Shown here: positions 1 to 6,024 of the stretch, piece after piece | How the letters are laid out: every line of letters starts with the position of its first letter | Position numbering within the stretch: the stretch's first letter is position 1 | From: Bryobacteraceae bacterium | Lineage (GTDB): Bacteria > Acidobacteriota > Terriglobia > Bryobacterales > Bryobacteraceae | Assembly (NCBI GenBank): GCA_014379815.1 | Contig: JACMLA010000814.1 | Location: 1 to 6,355 of the forward strand | Reading direction: 5' to 3' | DNA length: 6,355 nt | Made by a program: the position numbers and the translations under genes | Notes under the pieces: model-generated | The model's input: the letters and a program-made list of their open reading frames with translations, nothing else | What the model was told of the DNA's origin: nothing | The model's database searches: none

Positions 1-403
1 CGCCAACGATGGCTACGCTCCGCAGCCGGGAGTCCCCCTTCTGGGACGTATCGCGGCAGGTTCGCCCGTAGAGGCGATTCAAAGCAACCAGTCTCTGTCC
101 TTCGCAGATTTCACGGGAGATGGGGAAACGTACGCACTCGAGGTGCGCGGCGAATCCATGATCGAAGATCACATTTGCAGCGGAGACTTCGTTCTTGTAC
201 AGAAAGTAAACAGTGTCCGGGACGGCGAAATCGTGGTGGCTCTTGTCGATGGCAGCGATGCAACTCTGAAACGGTATTACTCGGAGCCAGACGGCAAAGT
301 CCGGCTCCAGCCAGCGAATTCCAGCATGCAACCGATTCTGCTCGACGCTGCCTCAGTCGAAATTCAGGGCAGGGTCCTGGCAGTTCTACGAAAGTTTCGT
401 TAG
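1..403 (+). CDS. lexA: LexA-type SOS repressor, C-terminal part (5' end outside window)
   Basis: This is the C-terminal 133 residues of a LexA-family repressor; the reading frame is open from base 2 and ends at TAG 401-403. LexA represses DNA-repair genes and cleaves itself when RecA filaments form on single-stranded DNA. Numbering from base 2, the visible part has the Ala-Gly cleavage site in GRIAAG (residues 15-20, A19/G20), the nucleophile Ser52 in VRGESM (48-53), and the general-base Lys90 in TLKR (88-91). The spacings (G20 to S52 is 32 residues, S52 to K90 is 38) are close to those of E. coli LexA. The C-terminus GRVLAVLRKFR matches the usual last strand. The N-terminal winged-helix DNA-binding domain lies upstream of the window, so an S24-family phage-type repressor cannot be fully excluded. 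GTG at 143 is an internal codon, not the start. The 3' end overlaps the opposite-strand DUF2934 gene by 18 bp. Confidence 0.88.
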   Translation, partial: ANDGYAPQPGVPLLGRIAAGSPVEAIQSNQSLSFADFTGDGETYALEVRGESMIEDHICSGDFVLVQKVNSVRDGEIVVALVDGSDATLKRYYSEPDGKVRLQPANSSMQPILLDAASVEIQGRVLAVLRKFR

Positions 404-757
404 CTCACGCTCAGCACGAAGCCAGTCTTCACAGGGATTACCCGGCTGATATCCTCTTTCAACAAAGTAGGAGTACGCCAGTTGCGCCACTGCAGCGTGC
501 GCAGGCATCGCAACAACAACGGGAACCGGATCCAGCTCAGGCGAGGCCACGACATGGGCGGCAATAGGGGCAACAACAGGCGCGGGTGGAACTGCTTTCT
601 TGGCAGTCGTTCGTTTATGTGCGGGTGACTTAACGTTCTTGCGGGCATTATCAGGTGACACTATACCCGGTGACAACCTTGATTTTGAGTGTTGTTTCGA
701 GTCTGCCGCAGTCACGGCCGTTTCGATTTTTGTTTCAGCGGTCTTGCGTTTCGGCAT
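386..757 (-). CDS. DUF2934 domain protein with basic, Ala/Pro-rich N-terminal region
   Basis: This is a small protein of unknown function, 123 residues from the ATG at 757. The N-terminal third is Lys/Ser/Thr-rich and basic (MPKRKTAETK at 1-10, further Lys clusters to about 54). A low-complexity Ala/Pro/Val linker spans about 56-88. The C-terminal domain at about 88-121 has the pattern of DUF2934: an AQLAYSYFVERG helix, then a Gly/Pro turn, then EDWLRAERELTK. There is no signal peptide or membrane segment. An in-frame ATG at 787 would add ten residues (MFGHRATIAD). Neither start has a good Shine-Dalgarno. I prefer 757 because a basic MPKRK-like start suits the family and the ten extra residues look like read-through of untranslated sequence. 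It lies 47 bp (or 17 bp from the 787 start) after trpD on the same strand, so cotranscription is plausible. Nothing known about the family gives a function. Confidence 0.75.
   Translation of the reverse strand: MPKRKTAETKIETAVTAADSKQHSKSRLSPGIVSPDNARKNVKSPAHKRTTAKKAVPPAPVVAPIAAHVVASPELDPVPVVVAMPAHAAVAQLAYSYFVERGYQPGNPCEDWLRAERELTKLS
388..400. repeat. 13-bp palindrome in the lexA / DUF2934 overlap
   Basis: ACGAAA-G-TTTCGT is a perfect inverted repeat with 6-bp arms around one central base. It lies inside the 18-bp region where the lexA 3' end and the DUF2934 3' end overlap. A one-base centre is too tight for an ordinary RNA hairpin, so it is not a typical intrinsic terminator. It could bind a dimeric protein or simply reflect the paired codons (lexA RKFR, DUF2934 TKLS). 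No function is demonstrated. Confidence 0.45.
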
Positions 758-804
758 GTCGGCTATCGTAGCACGATGCCCGAACATTCTTTACCAGTTT
801 TGTT

Positions 805-1863
805 CTATCTGCCGGCTGTAGTCAGAACGTCATGACTATGCGTGACAACGCGTTCCAGCACCCGCAAAGCCGCCCCGGAATCGATCGATCTGGCAGCCAT
901 AGCCGCGCCCTCAGCAAAGTCCGCCGCCACACCAGCCGCAACCAGCCCCGCCGAAGCATTCACCAGAACGATATCCCGTGCCGCCCCGGTCTCGCCTGCA
1001 ATCACCCGGCGTGCAATCCCGCAGTTCGCCAGTCGGTCTCCGCCCTGCAACTCAGAAAGCTTCGCCCGTTTCACACCGAAATCCTCCGGAGTCACGTGAT
1101 GATGCGCAATGGCACCGCCCCGGATTTCCAGCACCAGCGATTCGGTGGTTGTTGTAATCTCGTCCAGTCCATCCATGCCATGGACCACAAATCCCCGGAA
1201 TAAGCCCAGCGAAGCGAGAGCCTCGGCAATCAGCTCGGCCGCACGAACCGAAGGCGCGCCTGCGATCTGTACCGTCGCGCCCGCCGGATTCGTCAACGGC
1301 CCGAGCAGATTGAATACTGTCCGGATTTTCAGTTGCAGCCGGGCCTCTTGCGCAAACCGTACAGCTGGATGGATCGCCGGGGCATAGAAGAATCCGAAGC
1401 CAGTCTCACGGATCGATTCCGCCACAAGCTCCGGCGAAAGCTCGATGCGCACCCCCAGTCCCTCCAGGATGTCCGCACTCCCGCATTGACTTGAAAGCGA
1501 CCTGTTCCCGTGCTTGGCAACCTTCACACCTGCGCCCGCAATCACCAGCGCCGCCACGGTGGAAATATTGAAAGTCATTGAGCCATCGCCACCGGTCCCG
1601 CATGTATCCAGCAACGGTTCTCCTGCATCCAGGTCGACCGACACGCGTACAGCCTTAGCCCTCATGGCGCGGGCAAACCCGAGAACTTCATCCGGCGTCT
1701 CACCCTTCATCCGCAGCGCTACCAGCAAGCCCGCAATCTGTGCCGTAGATGCCTGTCCGCTTAGAACGATCTGCATCAAAGCTTCCGCATCGGCGGCGGT
1801 CAGATTTTCACGATTGAGGACCTTCGCAAATAATGTGGAAAAAGACAACGTGGGAGAAGACAT
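805..1863 (-). CDS. trpD: anthranilate phosphoribosyltransferase
   Basis: TrpD transfers phosphoribose from PRPP to anthranilate, giving N-(5-phosphoribosyl)anthranilate, the second step of tryptophan synthesis from chorismate; it is cytosolic and usually a homodimer. The protein is 352 residues, normal for the family. The helical N-terminal domain (about 7-70) carries the typical LTAADAEALM and ALRMKGET segments. The PRPP-binding loop DTCGTGGDGS is at 86-95, KHGNR at 117-121, SSQCGSAD at 124-131, RTVFNLLGPLTNP at 181-193, and the metal-binding Asp-Glu pair at 234-235 in GMDGLDEITTT. All key motifs are intact. The ATG at 1863 is preceded by AGGG on the minus strand (1875-1878), 11 bases away, a weak Shine-Dalgarno. 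The frame stays open upstream to 2403, but that part lies antisense to sucC and does not resemble TrpD. No trpE, trpG, trpC, trpF or trpBA is seen nearby; the gene is divergent from sucC and followed by DUF2934. Confidence 0.96.
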   Translation of the reverse strand: MSSPTLSFSTLFAKVLNRENLTAADAEALMQIVLSGQASTAQIAGLLVALRMKGETPDEVLGFARAMRAKAVRVSVDLDAGEPLLDTCGTGGDGSMTFNISTVAALVIAGAGVKVAKHGNRSLSSQCGSADILEGLGVRIELSPELVAESIRETGFGFFYAPAIHPAVRFAQEARLQLKIRTVFNLLGPLTNPAGATVQIAGAPSVRAAELIAEALASLGLFRGFVVHGMDGLDEITTTTESLVLEIRGGAIAHHHVTPEDFGVKRAKLSELQGGDRLANCGIARRVIAGETGAARDIVLVNASAGLVAAGVAADFAEGAAMAARSIDSGAALRVLERVVTHSHDVLTTAGR

Positions 1864-1914
1864 ACAAGCACCAGCCCTAAAAACACACGTATCACGGCAA
1901 TTTGTAGACAACGA

Positions 1915-1923
1915 TGCTATATT
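1915..1923 (+). promoter_or_regulatory. candidate extended -10 promoter for sucC-sucD-ndk
   Basis: TGCTATATT contains a TATATT hexamer (5 of 6 matches to TATAAT) preceded by TGn, the extended -10 pattern. It sits in the most AT-rich part of the 126-bp gap between the divergent trpD and sucC starts. No good -35 is seen 17 bases upstream (CGGCAA), which fits an extended -10 promoter. Transcription would start near 1930 and leave a leader of about 60 bases before sucC. On the opposite strand I found only weak candidates for a trpD promoter. No attenuator-like hairpin or Trp-rich leader peptide was found in this gap. Confidence 0.35.
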
Positions 1924-1938
1924 GTGAACTTGGTTTCC

Positions 1939-1965
1939 TTGCGATACTACCACAGGCAGTTGCGA
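1939..1965. repeat. direct TTGCGA pair, 21 bp apart, in the sucC leader
   Basis: TTGCGA occurs at 1939-1944 and again at 1960-1965, a spacing of 21 bp, equal to two turns of DNA. The pair lies between the predicted -10 and the sucC start. Flanking bases are not conserved, and a repeated hexamer is expected by chance in a gap this size, so this is only a possible operator. Confidence 0.2.
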
Positions 1966-1989
1966 GGCGGCCAGATCTAACCTAACCCG

Positions 1990-3147
1990 ATGAAAATACA
2001 CGAGTATCAGGCCAAGGACCTTCTGGCTAAATACGGTGTGCCAGTGCCCCGTGGCAGGGTCGCCGCGACAATCGACGAAGCAGTTGCGGCAGCAAAAGAG
2101 CTCGGCGGACGCGTCGTCGTCAAGGCTCAGATTCACGCCGGTGGAAGAGGCAAAGGTGGCGGCGTCAAACTCGCAACCGGGCTGGAAGAGACCGAGAAAG
2201 TAGCAGGCCAGATTCTTGGCATGACTCTGATCACTCACCAGACCGGCCCCGAAGGTCGCCTCGTGCAAAAGGTTCTGGTCGAAGAAACTTTGCCTATCGC
2301 TACCGAGCTTTATGTCGGAATCGTGCTCGACCGCGTAACCGGTAAAGTCGTCATGATGGCCTCCGCGGAAGGCGGCATGGACATCGAAGAAGTGGCCGCG
2401 CACTCACCGGAGAAAATCCTGCGTGAGCCTCTGGAACCGGGTCTGGGTCTGCAGCCGTTTCAGGCGGCCAAGCTTGCGTTTGGCATCGGCGTTCCTGCGG
2501 CAAGTACGCGTGCGGCAGTGGCCTGCATGCTTGCACTTTCCAAAGCGTACGACAGCCTCGACGCTGCGATTGCAGAGATCAATCCTCTTGTCGTTACCGA
2601 TGATGGCCGGGTCGTCGCTCTCGACGCAAAGATCACCCTCGACGACAACGCGCTGTTTCGCCACAAAGAACTGATCGAATTGCGCGACGTAAACGAAGAA
2701 GATCCCCTCGAAGTCGAAGCCTCCCGGTTCAGCCTGAACTACATCAAACTCGAAGGCAGCGTCGGCTGCATGGTCAACGGTGCCGGTCTGGCAATGGCGA
2801 CGATGGACATCATCAAGTACGCAGGCGGCAGCCCGGCAAACTTCCTCGATGTTGGCGGCGGAGCCAATCAGGAACAGATCCGCAACGCGTTCCGCATCCT
2901 CACTACCGACAAGAGCGTCAAAGCAGTCCTGATCAATATCTTCGGCGGCATACTTCGTTGCGATACTCTCGCCAACGGCGTCGTCAACGCCTGCCGCGAA
3001 CTCAATGTGAAACTCCCCATCGTCGTCCGCATGGAAGGCACCAATGTGGAGCTGGGACGCCAGGTTCTGGCGGAAAGCGGTCTCAATTTCACCATCGGTG
3101 AGGGCATGAAAGATGCAGCCGACAAGGTAGTCAGGCTGGCCCAATGA
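1990..3147 (+). CDS. sucC: succinyl-CoA synthetase (ADP/GDP-forming), beta subunit
   Basis: This subunit of the TCA-cycle enzyme binds the nucleotide and succinate. The complex converts succinyl-CoA and NDP plus phosphate to succinate, CoA and NTP. The 385 residues compare with 388 in E. coli. The family start [12 protein letters not shown] fixes the ATG at 1990. The ATP-grasp region includes [16 protein letters not shown] (45-60, with Lys45 and the Gly-rich loop) and Glu106 in ATELYVG. The metal ligands are Asn198 (EINPL) and Asp212 (LDAK). The ligase domain carries [15 protein letters not shown] (262-276), [12 protein letters not shown] (281-292) and [11 protein letters not shown] (315-325). 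No residue needed for catalysis appears to be missing. Whether ATP or GTP is made cannot be decided by eye. No Shine-Dalgarno is visible: the 13 bases before ATG are CTAACCTAACCCG, and the nearest purine run (GAGGCGG, 1964-1970) ends 19 bases upstream. It overlaps sucD by 4 bp. Confidence 0.98.
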   Translation: MKIHEYQAKDLLAKYGVPVPRGRVAATIDEAVAAAKELGGRVVVKAQIHAGGRGKGGGVKLATGLEETEKVAGQILGMTLITHQTGPEGRLVQKVLVEETLPIATELYVGIVLDRVTGKVVMMASAEGGMDIEEVAAHSPEKILREPLEPGLGLQPFQAAKLAFGIGVPAASTRAAVACMLALSKAYDSLDAAIAEINPLVVTDDGRVVALDAKITLDDNALFRHKELIELRDVNEEDPLEVEASRFSLNYIKLEGSVGCMVNGAGLAMATMDIIKYAGGSPANFLDVGGGANQEQIRNAFRILTTDKSVKAVLINIFGGILRCDTLANGVVNACRELNVKLPIVVRMEGTNVELGRQVLAESGLNFTIGEGMKDAADKVVRLAQ

Positions 3148-4019
3148 GCATACTTGTCAACGAAAACTCGCGCGTAATTGTACAGGGATTTACCGGAAAA
3201 GAGGGTACATTTCACGCCCAGCAGTGCATCGCGTACGGGACCAAAGTCGTCGGTGGCGTCACTCCTGGAAAGGGCGGCACAAAACATCTCGACCTGCCGG
3301 TTTTCAATACCGTGGCCGACGCCGTTCGCGAGACCGGAGCTGATGTCAGCGTAATCTTTGTGCCGCCTCCGTTTGCTGCTGACGCGATCATGGAAGCTGC
3401 CGACGCGGGGCTGGCGCTTTGCATCGCAATCACCGAGGGCATTCCCGCGCTGGACATGGTCAAAGCATGGGCATACCTCGGCGGAAAAAGCACCCGCTTA
3501 ATTGGTCCGAATTGTCCGGGAATCATCTCTCCGGGCAAGTGCAAAATCGGAATTATGCCCGCGCACATCCACAAGCAGGGCAGCGTCGGTGTCGTCTCCC
3601 GCTCCGGAACTCTGACATATGAAGCCGTGGGGCAGTTGACCTCTCTTGGCATTGGCCAGTCAACCTGCATCGGCATCGGTGGCGACCCAATCATTGGCAC
3701 TACCCACACCGACGCGTTGCGCCTGTTCAACGAGGATCCCGACACCGAAGTCATCATCATGATCGGGGAAATCGGAGGCACGGCGGAAGAAGAAGCTGCG
3801 GCCTACGTCAAGCAGCATGTGAGAAAACCGGTAGTCGGTTTCATCGCGGGACAGACTGCGCCTCCCGGTCGCCGTATGGGTCACGCGGGGGCCATCATTT
3901 CAGGCGGCTCCGGTAAAGCTTCCGATAAAATCGCGGCCATGGAGGCGGCAGGTATCACAGTCTGCGAATCTCCGGCAGATCTCGGAGCTAAAGTCGCCGA
4001 GCGGATCAGTAAATCCTAA
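3144..4019 (+). CDS. sucD: succinyl-CoA synthetase, alpha subunit
   Basis: This subunit binds CoA and carries the histidine that is phosphorylated during turnover. It partners SucC in the TCA cycle. The 291 residues match the family length. The N-terminal Rossmann CoA-binding domain includes [14 protein letters not shown] (13-26) and GGVTPGKGG (37-45). [11 protein letters not shown] follows at 121-131. The C-terminal ligase domain holds SRSGTLTYE (152-160) and the active-site His247 in RRMGHAGAI (243-251), followed by GGSGKASDK. All motifs are intact. The ATG overlaps the sucC stop in an ATGA tetranucleotide (3144-3147), so translation is probably coupled, which suits subunits made in equal amounts. 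ndk starts 13 bp after the stop. Confidence 0.98.
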   Translation: MSILVNENSRVIVQGFTGKEGTFHAQQCIAYGTKVVGGVTPGKGGTKHLDLPVFNTVADAVRETGADVSVIFVPPPFAADAIMEAADAGLALCIAITEGIPALDMVKAWAYLGGKSTRLIGPNCPGIISPGKCKIGIMPAHIHKQGSVGVVSRSGTLTYEAVGQLTSLGIGQSTCIGIGGDPIIGTTHTDALRLFNEDPDTEVIIMIGEIGGTAEEEAAAYVKQHVRKPVVGFIAGQTAPPGRRMGHAGAIISGGSGKASDKIAAMEAAGITVCESPADLGAKVAERISKS

Positions 4020-4022
4020 GGA
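4018..4022 (+). promoter_or_regulatory. ribosome binding site of ndk, overlapping the sucD stop
   Basis: AAGGA lies 10 bases before the ndk ATG at 4033, and its first two bases are the end of the sucD TAA stop. This places ribosomes finishing sucD directly over the ndk initiation region. It supports the chosen ndk start and cotranscription with sucCD. Confidence 0.6.
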
Positions 4023-4032
4023 TTTCTTATAA

Positions 4033-4446
4033 ATGGAACGTACATTCGGAATAATCAAACCAGACGCAGTCGCGGCAGGGCACACCGGAGCCATTCTTCA
4101 GAAGATTAACGAGGCTGGTTTCAAACTGAAAGGCCTCAGAATGGTCCGTCTGTCTCAGGCGCAGGCCGAGGGCTTCTACGGCGTCCACCGCGAGCGGTCT
4201 TTCTTCAACAGCCTGATCACCTTTATGACCGAGGGCCCTGTAGTCGTCATGGCACTGGAACGCGAAAATGCCGTTGCCGAGTGGCGCAAGCTGATGGGAG
4301 CCACCAATCCCGCAAACGCGGAAGAGGGTACACTCCGCAAACTATTCGCCGAATCGATCGAACGAAACGTAGTCCACGGCTCAGACGCCCCCGAAACAGC
4401 CGCTCAGGAAATTCCGTTCTTCTTCACCACCGCGGAACTTCTCTAA
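4033..4446 (+). CDS. ndk: nucleoside diphosphate kinase
   Basis: NDK transfers the gamma-phosphate of ATP to other NDPs and dNDPs through a phosphohistidine, balancing the NTP and dNTP pools. The 137 residues are typical for the bacterial enzyme. The start [13 protein letters not shown] has the conserved Lys9-Pro-Asp. The [11 protein letters not shown] segment is at 48-58 and [11 protein letters not shown] at 99-109. The catalytic His115 is in RNVVHGSD (111-118), which matches the family signature. A good Shine-Dalgarno precedes the ATG. It follows sucD after 13 bp and is presumably the last gene of a sucC-sucD-ndk operon. This makes metabolic sense, because the NTP made by SucCD is a phosphate donor for Ndk. 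The serine hydrolase gene converges on it, leaving only 37 bp (4447-4483), in which I see no convincing terminator hairpin. Confidence 0.97.
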   Translation: MERTFGIIKPDAVAAGHTGAILQKINEAGFKLKGLRMVRLSQAQAEGFYGVHRERSFFNSLITFMTEGPVVVMALERENAVAEWRKLMGATNPANAEEGTLRKLFAESIERNVVHGSDAPETAAQEIPFFFTTAELL

Positions 4447-4483
4447 AGCTCCTCTGACGGTGCCGCTAAGCGCGTTATCTCGG

Positions 4484-5968
4484 TCATTCGACCCGCTTGC
4501 AAGCAATGCTCCTTCCGGCGGTGTGGATCACCAGTCCGGTAACCCTGCCTTCGCTGTCAAGATCGAAGGTCACCACGTCGTCGGATTGCTTGCTGAAAAA
4601 TCGCAACTCTGCTTCCGGGTACACTTCGCCCGCCGCCTCCTGGTTTTCATGCAACGTCAATCGCCCGCCCTTGCGCGCAACGGTCACGACAACGTCTGGT
4701 GACAGCGTGTACCGGCCTGCCAGCCGGTCCAGTAGTTTCGGGTCGAGGGATATCTCTGTGTGGACCGGAAGGGGCTTGCGGGCCGGGAGATCCGTGTAAG
4801 GTGTATAGCCCTCCCATTCGATCGGAGTGAAGGTGTTTCGCAGCAATTTCTCCAGCAATTCCTTGAAGATGCCCTCGCCGTTGGAGCTGTTGGTCATGAT
4901 GACGATGCCGGCTTTGCGCTTATCGAAGATCACCGTGTAGTTGCGGAACCCCTCGTCGTGCCCTTCTTTGAAGAAGGCCCGTCCGTAAGGACTCCAATAC
5001 AGTCCCCAACCGAGCCCGTAGCTCAACCGAATGCTCTTGTTCTTGTCGGTAGTGGACGTCGTCAGCGTCGGAAACTGACGTTCCGACAATATCTCTATCT
5101 GGGGACTCAGCATCAGTTCCCTCGCTGAGTTGCCGAGGCCCTTTCCGGTCGCCACGGCTTGCATGAATCGCGTAAAATCTCGAAGACTCGTTTGCATGGA
5201 ACCGGCAGCCTGTGCGGACTTTCGCTGCTGGTGGCCCAAAGAACGTCCCCACTCGTCGTAACCGTTTCCGTAGTCGTTCTCAAATCGTCCCTCGGAGACC
5301 ATACTGGTCCGCGACATGCCAAGGGGCCGAAACACCCGGTCTCGCATTAGCTCCTCCAGGGGTGTCCTGGTAATGGTCTCAACGACCATCTGCAAAAGCT
5401 GAATTCCCTCGCCCGAGTATGCGTATCTTGATCCTGGCTCGAAATTGATATTCAACTTTCGGTTCTTATTGAGCCATCGCAAATTTGGGAAACCGCTCGT
5501 GTGACTGAGCAACATTCGAGCCGTCAGCTTTTTGTGACGGCTGTCGGCGCCCAGATCGCGATACTCGGCATAGTCTGCAAGTGGCTTTGGCAGGTATTCA
5601 TGCACCGGCTTGTCCAGATCCAGCTTCCGGTCCCTGACGAGTTGCATCACAAGGTAGCTGAAAGCCACTTTGCTGAATGAGGCGCCCGCCAGCACGGTGT
5701 CCTCTGTCAAGGGCAGCTTCTTCTCGACATCGCGGAATCCGTATGCCTTCGAGAAGGTGACGTTTCCCCGCTCAAGGATGGCCACCGCGACCCCGGTGAC
5801 TTCAGCCGCGCGCATTAGGCGCATAACCGTTCGATCAATTTCTTCAGGCGAGATTGTGCTCCCGTCCAGCCGCGTCAGTGAAGGCGCAGGGGCCGCGAGC
5901 AGTGAGCAGCCTAGCGCCAACGTCGCCCACGACGCGGCTACTAATTTGCGTGTGTTTACAGGCTCCAC
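4484..5968 (-). CDS. exported beta-lactamase-like (class C / PBP4*-type) serine hydrolase
   Basis: A 494-residue serine hydrolase of the beta-lactamase/transpeptidase-like fold. Residues 1-28 look like a signal peptide: Arg7/Lys8, a hydrophobic core, then APA-P. Cys21 in LALGC is a poor lipobox, so a lipoprotein is possible but not favoured. The catalytic domain spans about 42-375. It has the SxxK motif S97-F-S-K100, the family's LLSHTSG at 153-159, Tyr184 in YAYSGEG at the YxN position, GLGWGLYW at 318-325, and GHDEGF at 336-341 where true beta-lactamases have KTG. The rest, about 405-494, is strand-rich with LAGRY (416-420), like DUF3471-type C-terminal domains. Substrate is unknown: esterase, peptidase or D-aminopeptidase are all possible, and nothing shows antibiotic hydrolysis. 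The start is GTG at 5968, supported by AAAGG 7 bases upstream. It lies 56 bp downstream of an MFS gene on the same strand. Confidence 0.9.
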   Translation of the reverse strand: MEPVNTRKLVAASWATLALGCSLLAAPAPSLTRLDGSTISPEEIDRTVMRLMRAAEVTGVAVAILERGNVTFSKAYGFRDVEKKLPLTEDTVLAGASFSKVAFSYLVMQLVRDRKLDLDKPVHEYLPKPLADYAEYRDLGADSRHKKLTARMLLSHTSGFPNLRWLNKNRKLNINFEPGSRYAYSGEGIQLLQMVVETITRTPLEELMRDRVFRPLGMSRTSMVSEGRFENDYGNGYDEWGRSLGHQQRKSAQAAGSMQTSLRDFTRFMQAVATGKGLGNSARELMLSPQIEILSERQFPTLTTSTTDKNKSIRLSYGLGWGLYWSPYGRAFFKEGHDEGFRNYTVIFDKRKAGIVIMTNSSNGEGIFKELLEKLLRNTFTPIEWEGYTPYTDLPARKPLPVHTEISLDPKLLDRLAGRYTLSPDVVVTVARKGGRLTLHENQEAAGEVYPEAELRFFSKQSDDVVTFDLDSEGRVTGLVIHTAGRSIACKRVE

Positions 5969-5975
5969 AGATCGA

Positions 5976-5980
5976 CCTTT
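5976..5980 (-). promoter_or_regulatory. ribosome binding site of the serine hydrolase (GTG start)
   Basis: On the minus strand AAAGG lies 7 bases before GTG at 5968-5966. This spacing, and the Arg/Lys-plus-hydrophobic sequence that follows as a signal peptide, decides in favour of the GTG start. Confidence 0.6.
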
Positions 5981-5995
5981 GTGACCCTCTCAGCA

Positions 5996-6021
5996 CGGCG
6001 AGCGCAACCGGCGAGCGGAAC
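5996..6021. repeat. two tandem 13-bp units between MFS and hydrolase genes
   Basis: CGGCGAGCGCAAC (5996-6008) is followed directly by CGGCGAGCGGAAC (6009-6021), with 12 of 13 bases identical. The pair fills about half of the 56-bp gap between the MFS stop and the hydrolase start. It looks like a local slippage duplication. It is not an inverted repeat, so it does not suggest a terminator. Confidence 0.6.
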
Positions 6022-6024
6022 CGA

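Noticed and set aside
175..567. A plus-strand frame overlapping lexA and the DUF2934 gene.
   Set aside because: It is out of frame with lexA, and its Gln/Arg-rich translation is typical of a frame-shifted GC-rich gene.
1514..1927. Plus-strand open frames opposite trpD (for example 1514-1927).
   Set aside because: They are mirror frames of trpD codons, with Ala/Ser/Pro/Thr-rich translations and no recognisable family.
1864..2403. Open upstream extension of the trpD frame by about 180 codons.
   Set aside because: It runs antisense to the start of sucC, and its translation does not resemble TrpD or any domain I recognise. The family start (MSSPTLSF) fits the ATG at 1863.
2404..3144. A 246-codon open frame on the minus strand opposite sucC.
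   Set aside because: It is a shadow of the strong codon bias of sucC. The translation is rich in His/Asp/Phe without domain pattern, and no ribosome site was seen.
3212..3781. A 189-codon open frame on the minus strand opposite sucD.
   Set aside because: It is antisense to conserved sucD sequence, with a low-complexity Pro/Met/Ser translation and no supporting signal.
4447..4504. Possible bidirectional terminator between ndk and the serine hydrolase, including GCTTGCAAGC (4495-4504) and CGCTAAGCG.
   Set aside because: The palindromes have no usable loop or are too short, and there is no T-run on either side. The larger one lies inside the hydrolase coding region.
4484..5968. Antibiotic-resistance beta-lactamase, paired with the MFS gene as a resistance cassette.
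   Set aside because: The YxN and KTG motifs of true beta-lactamases are absent, the protein is about 100 residues longer than a class C enzyme, and the MFS substrate is unknown. No mobile element flanks the pair.
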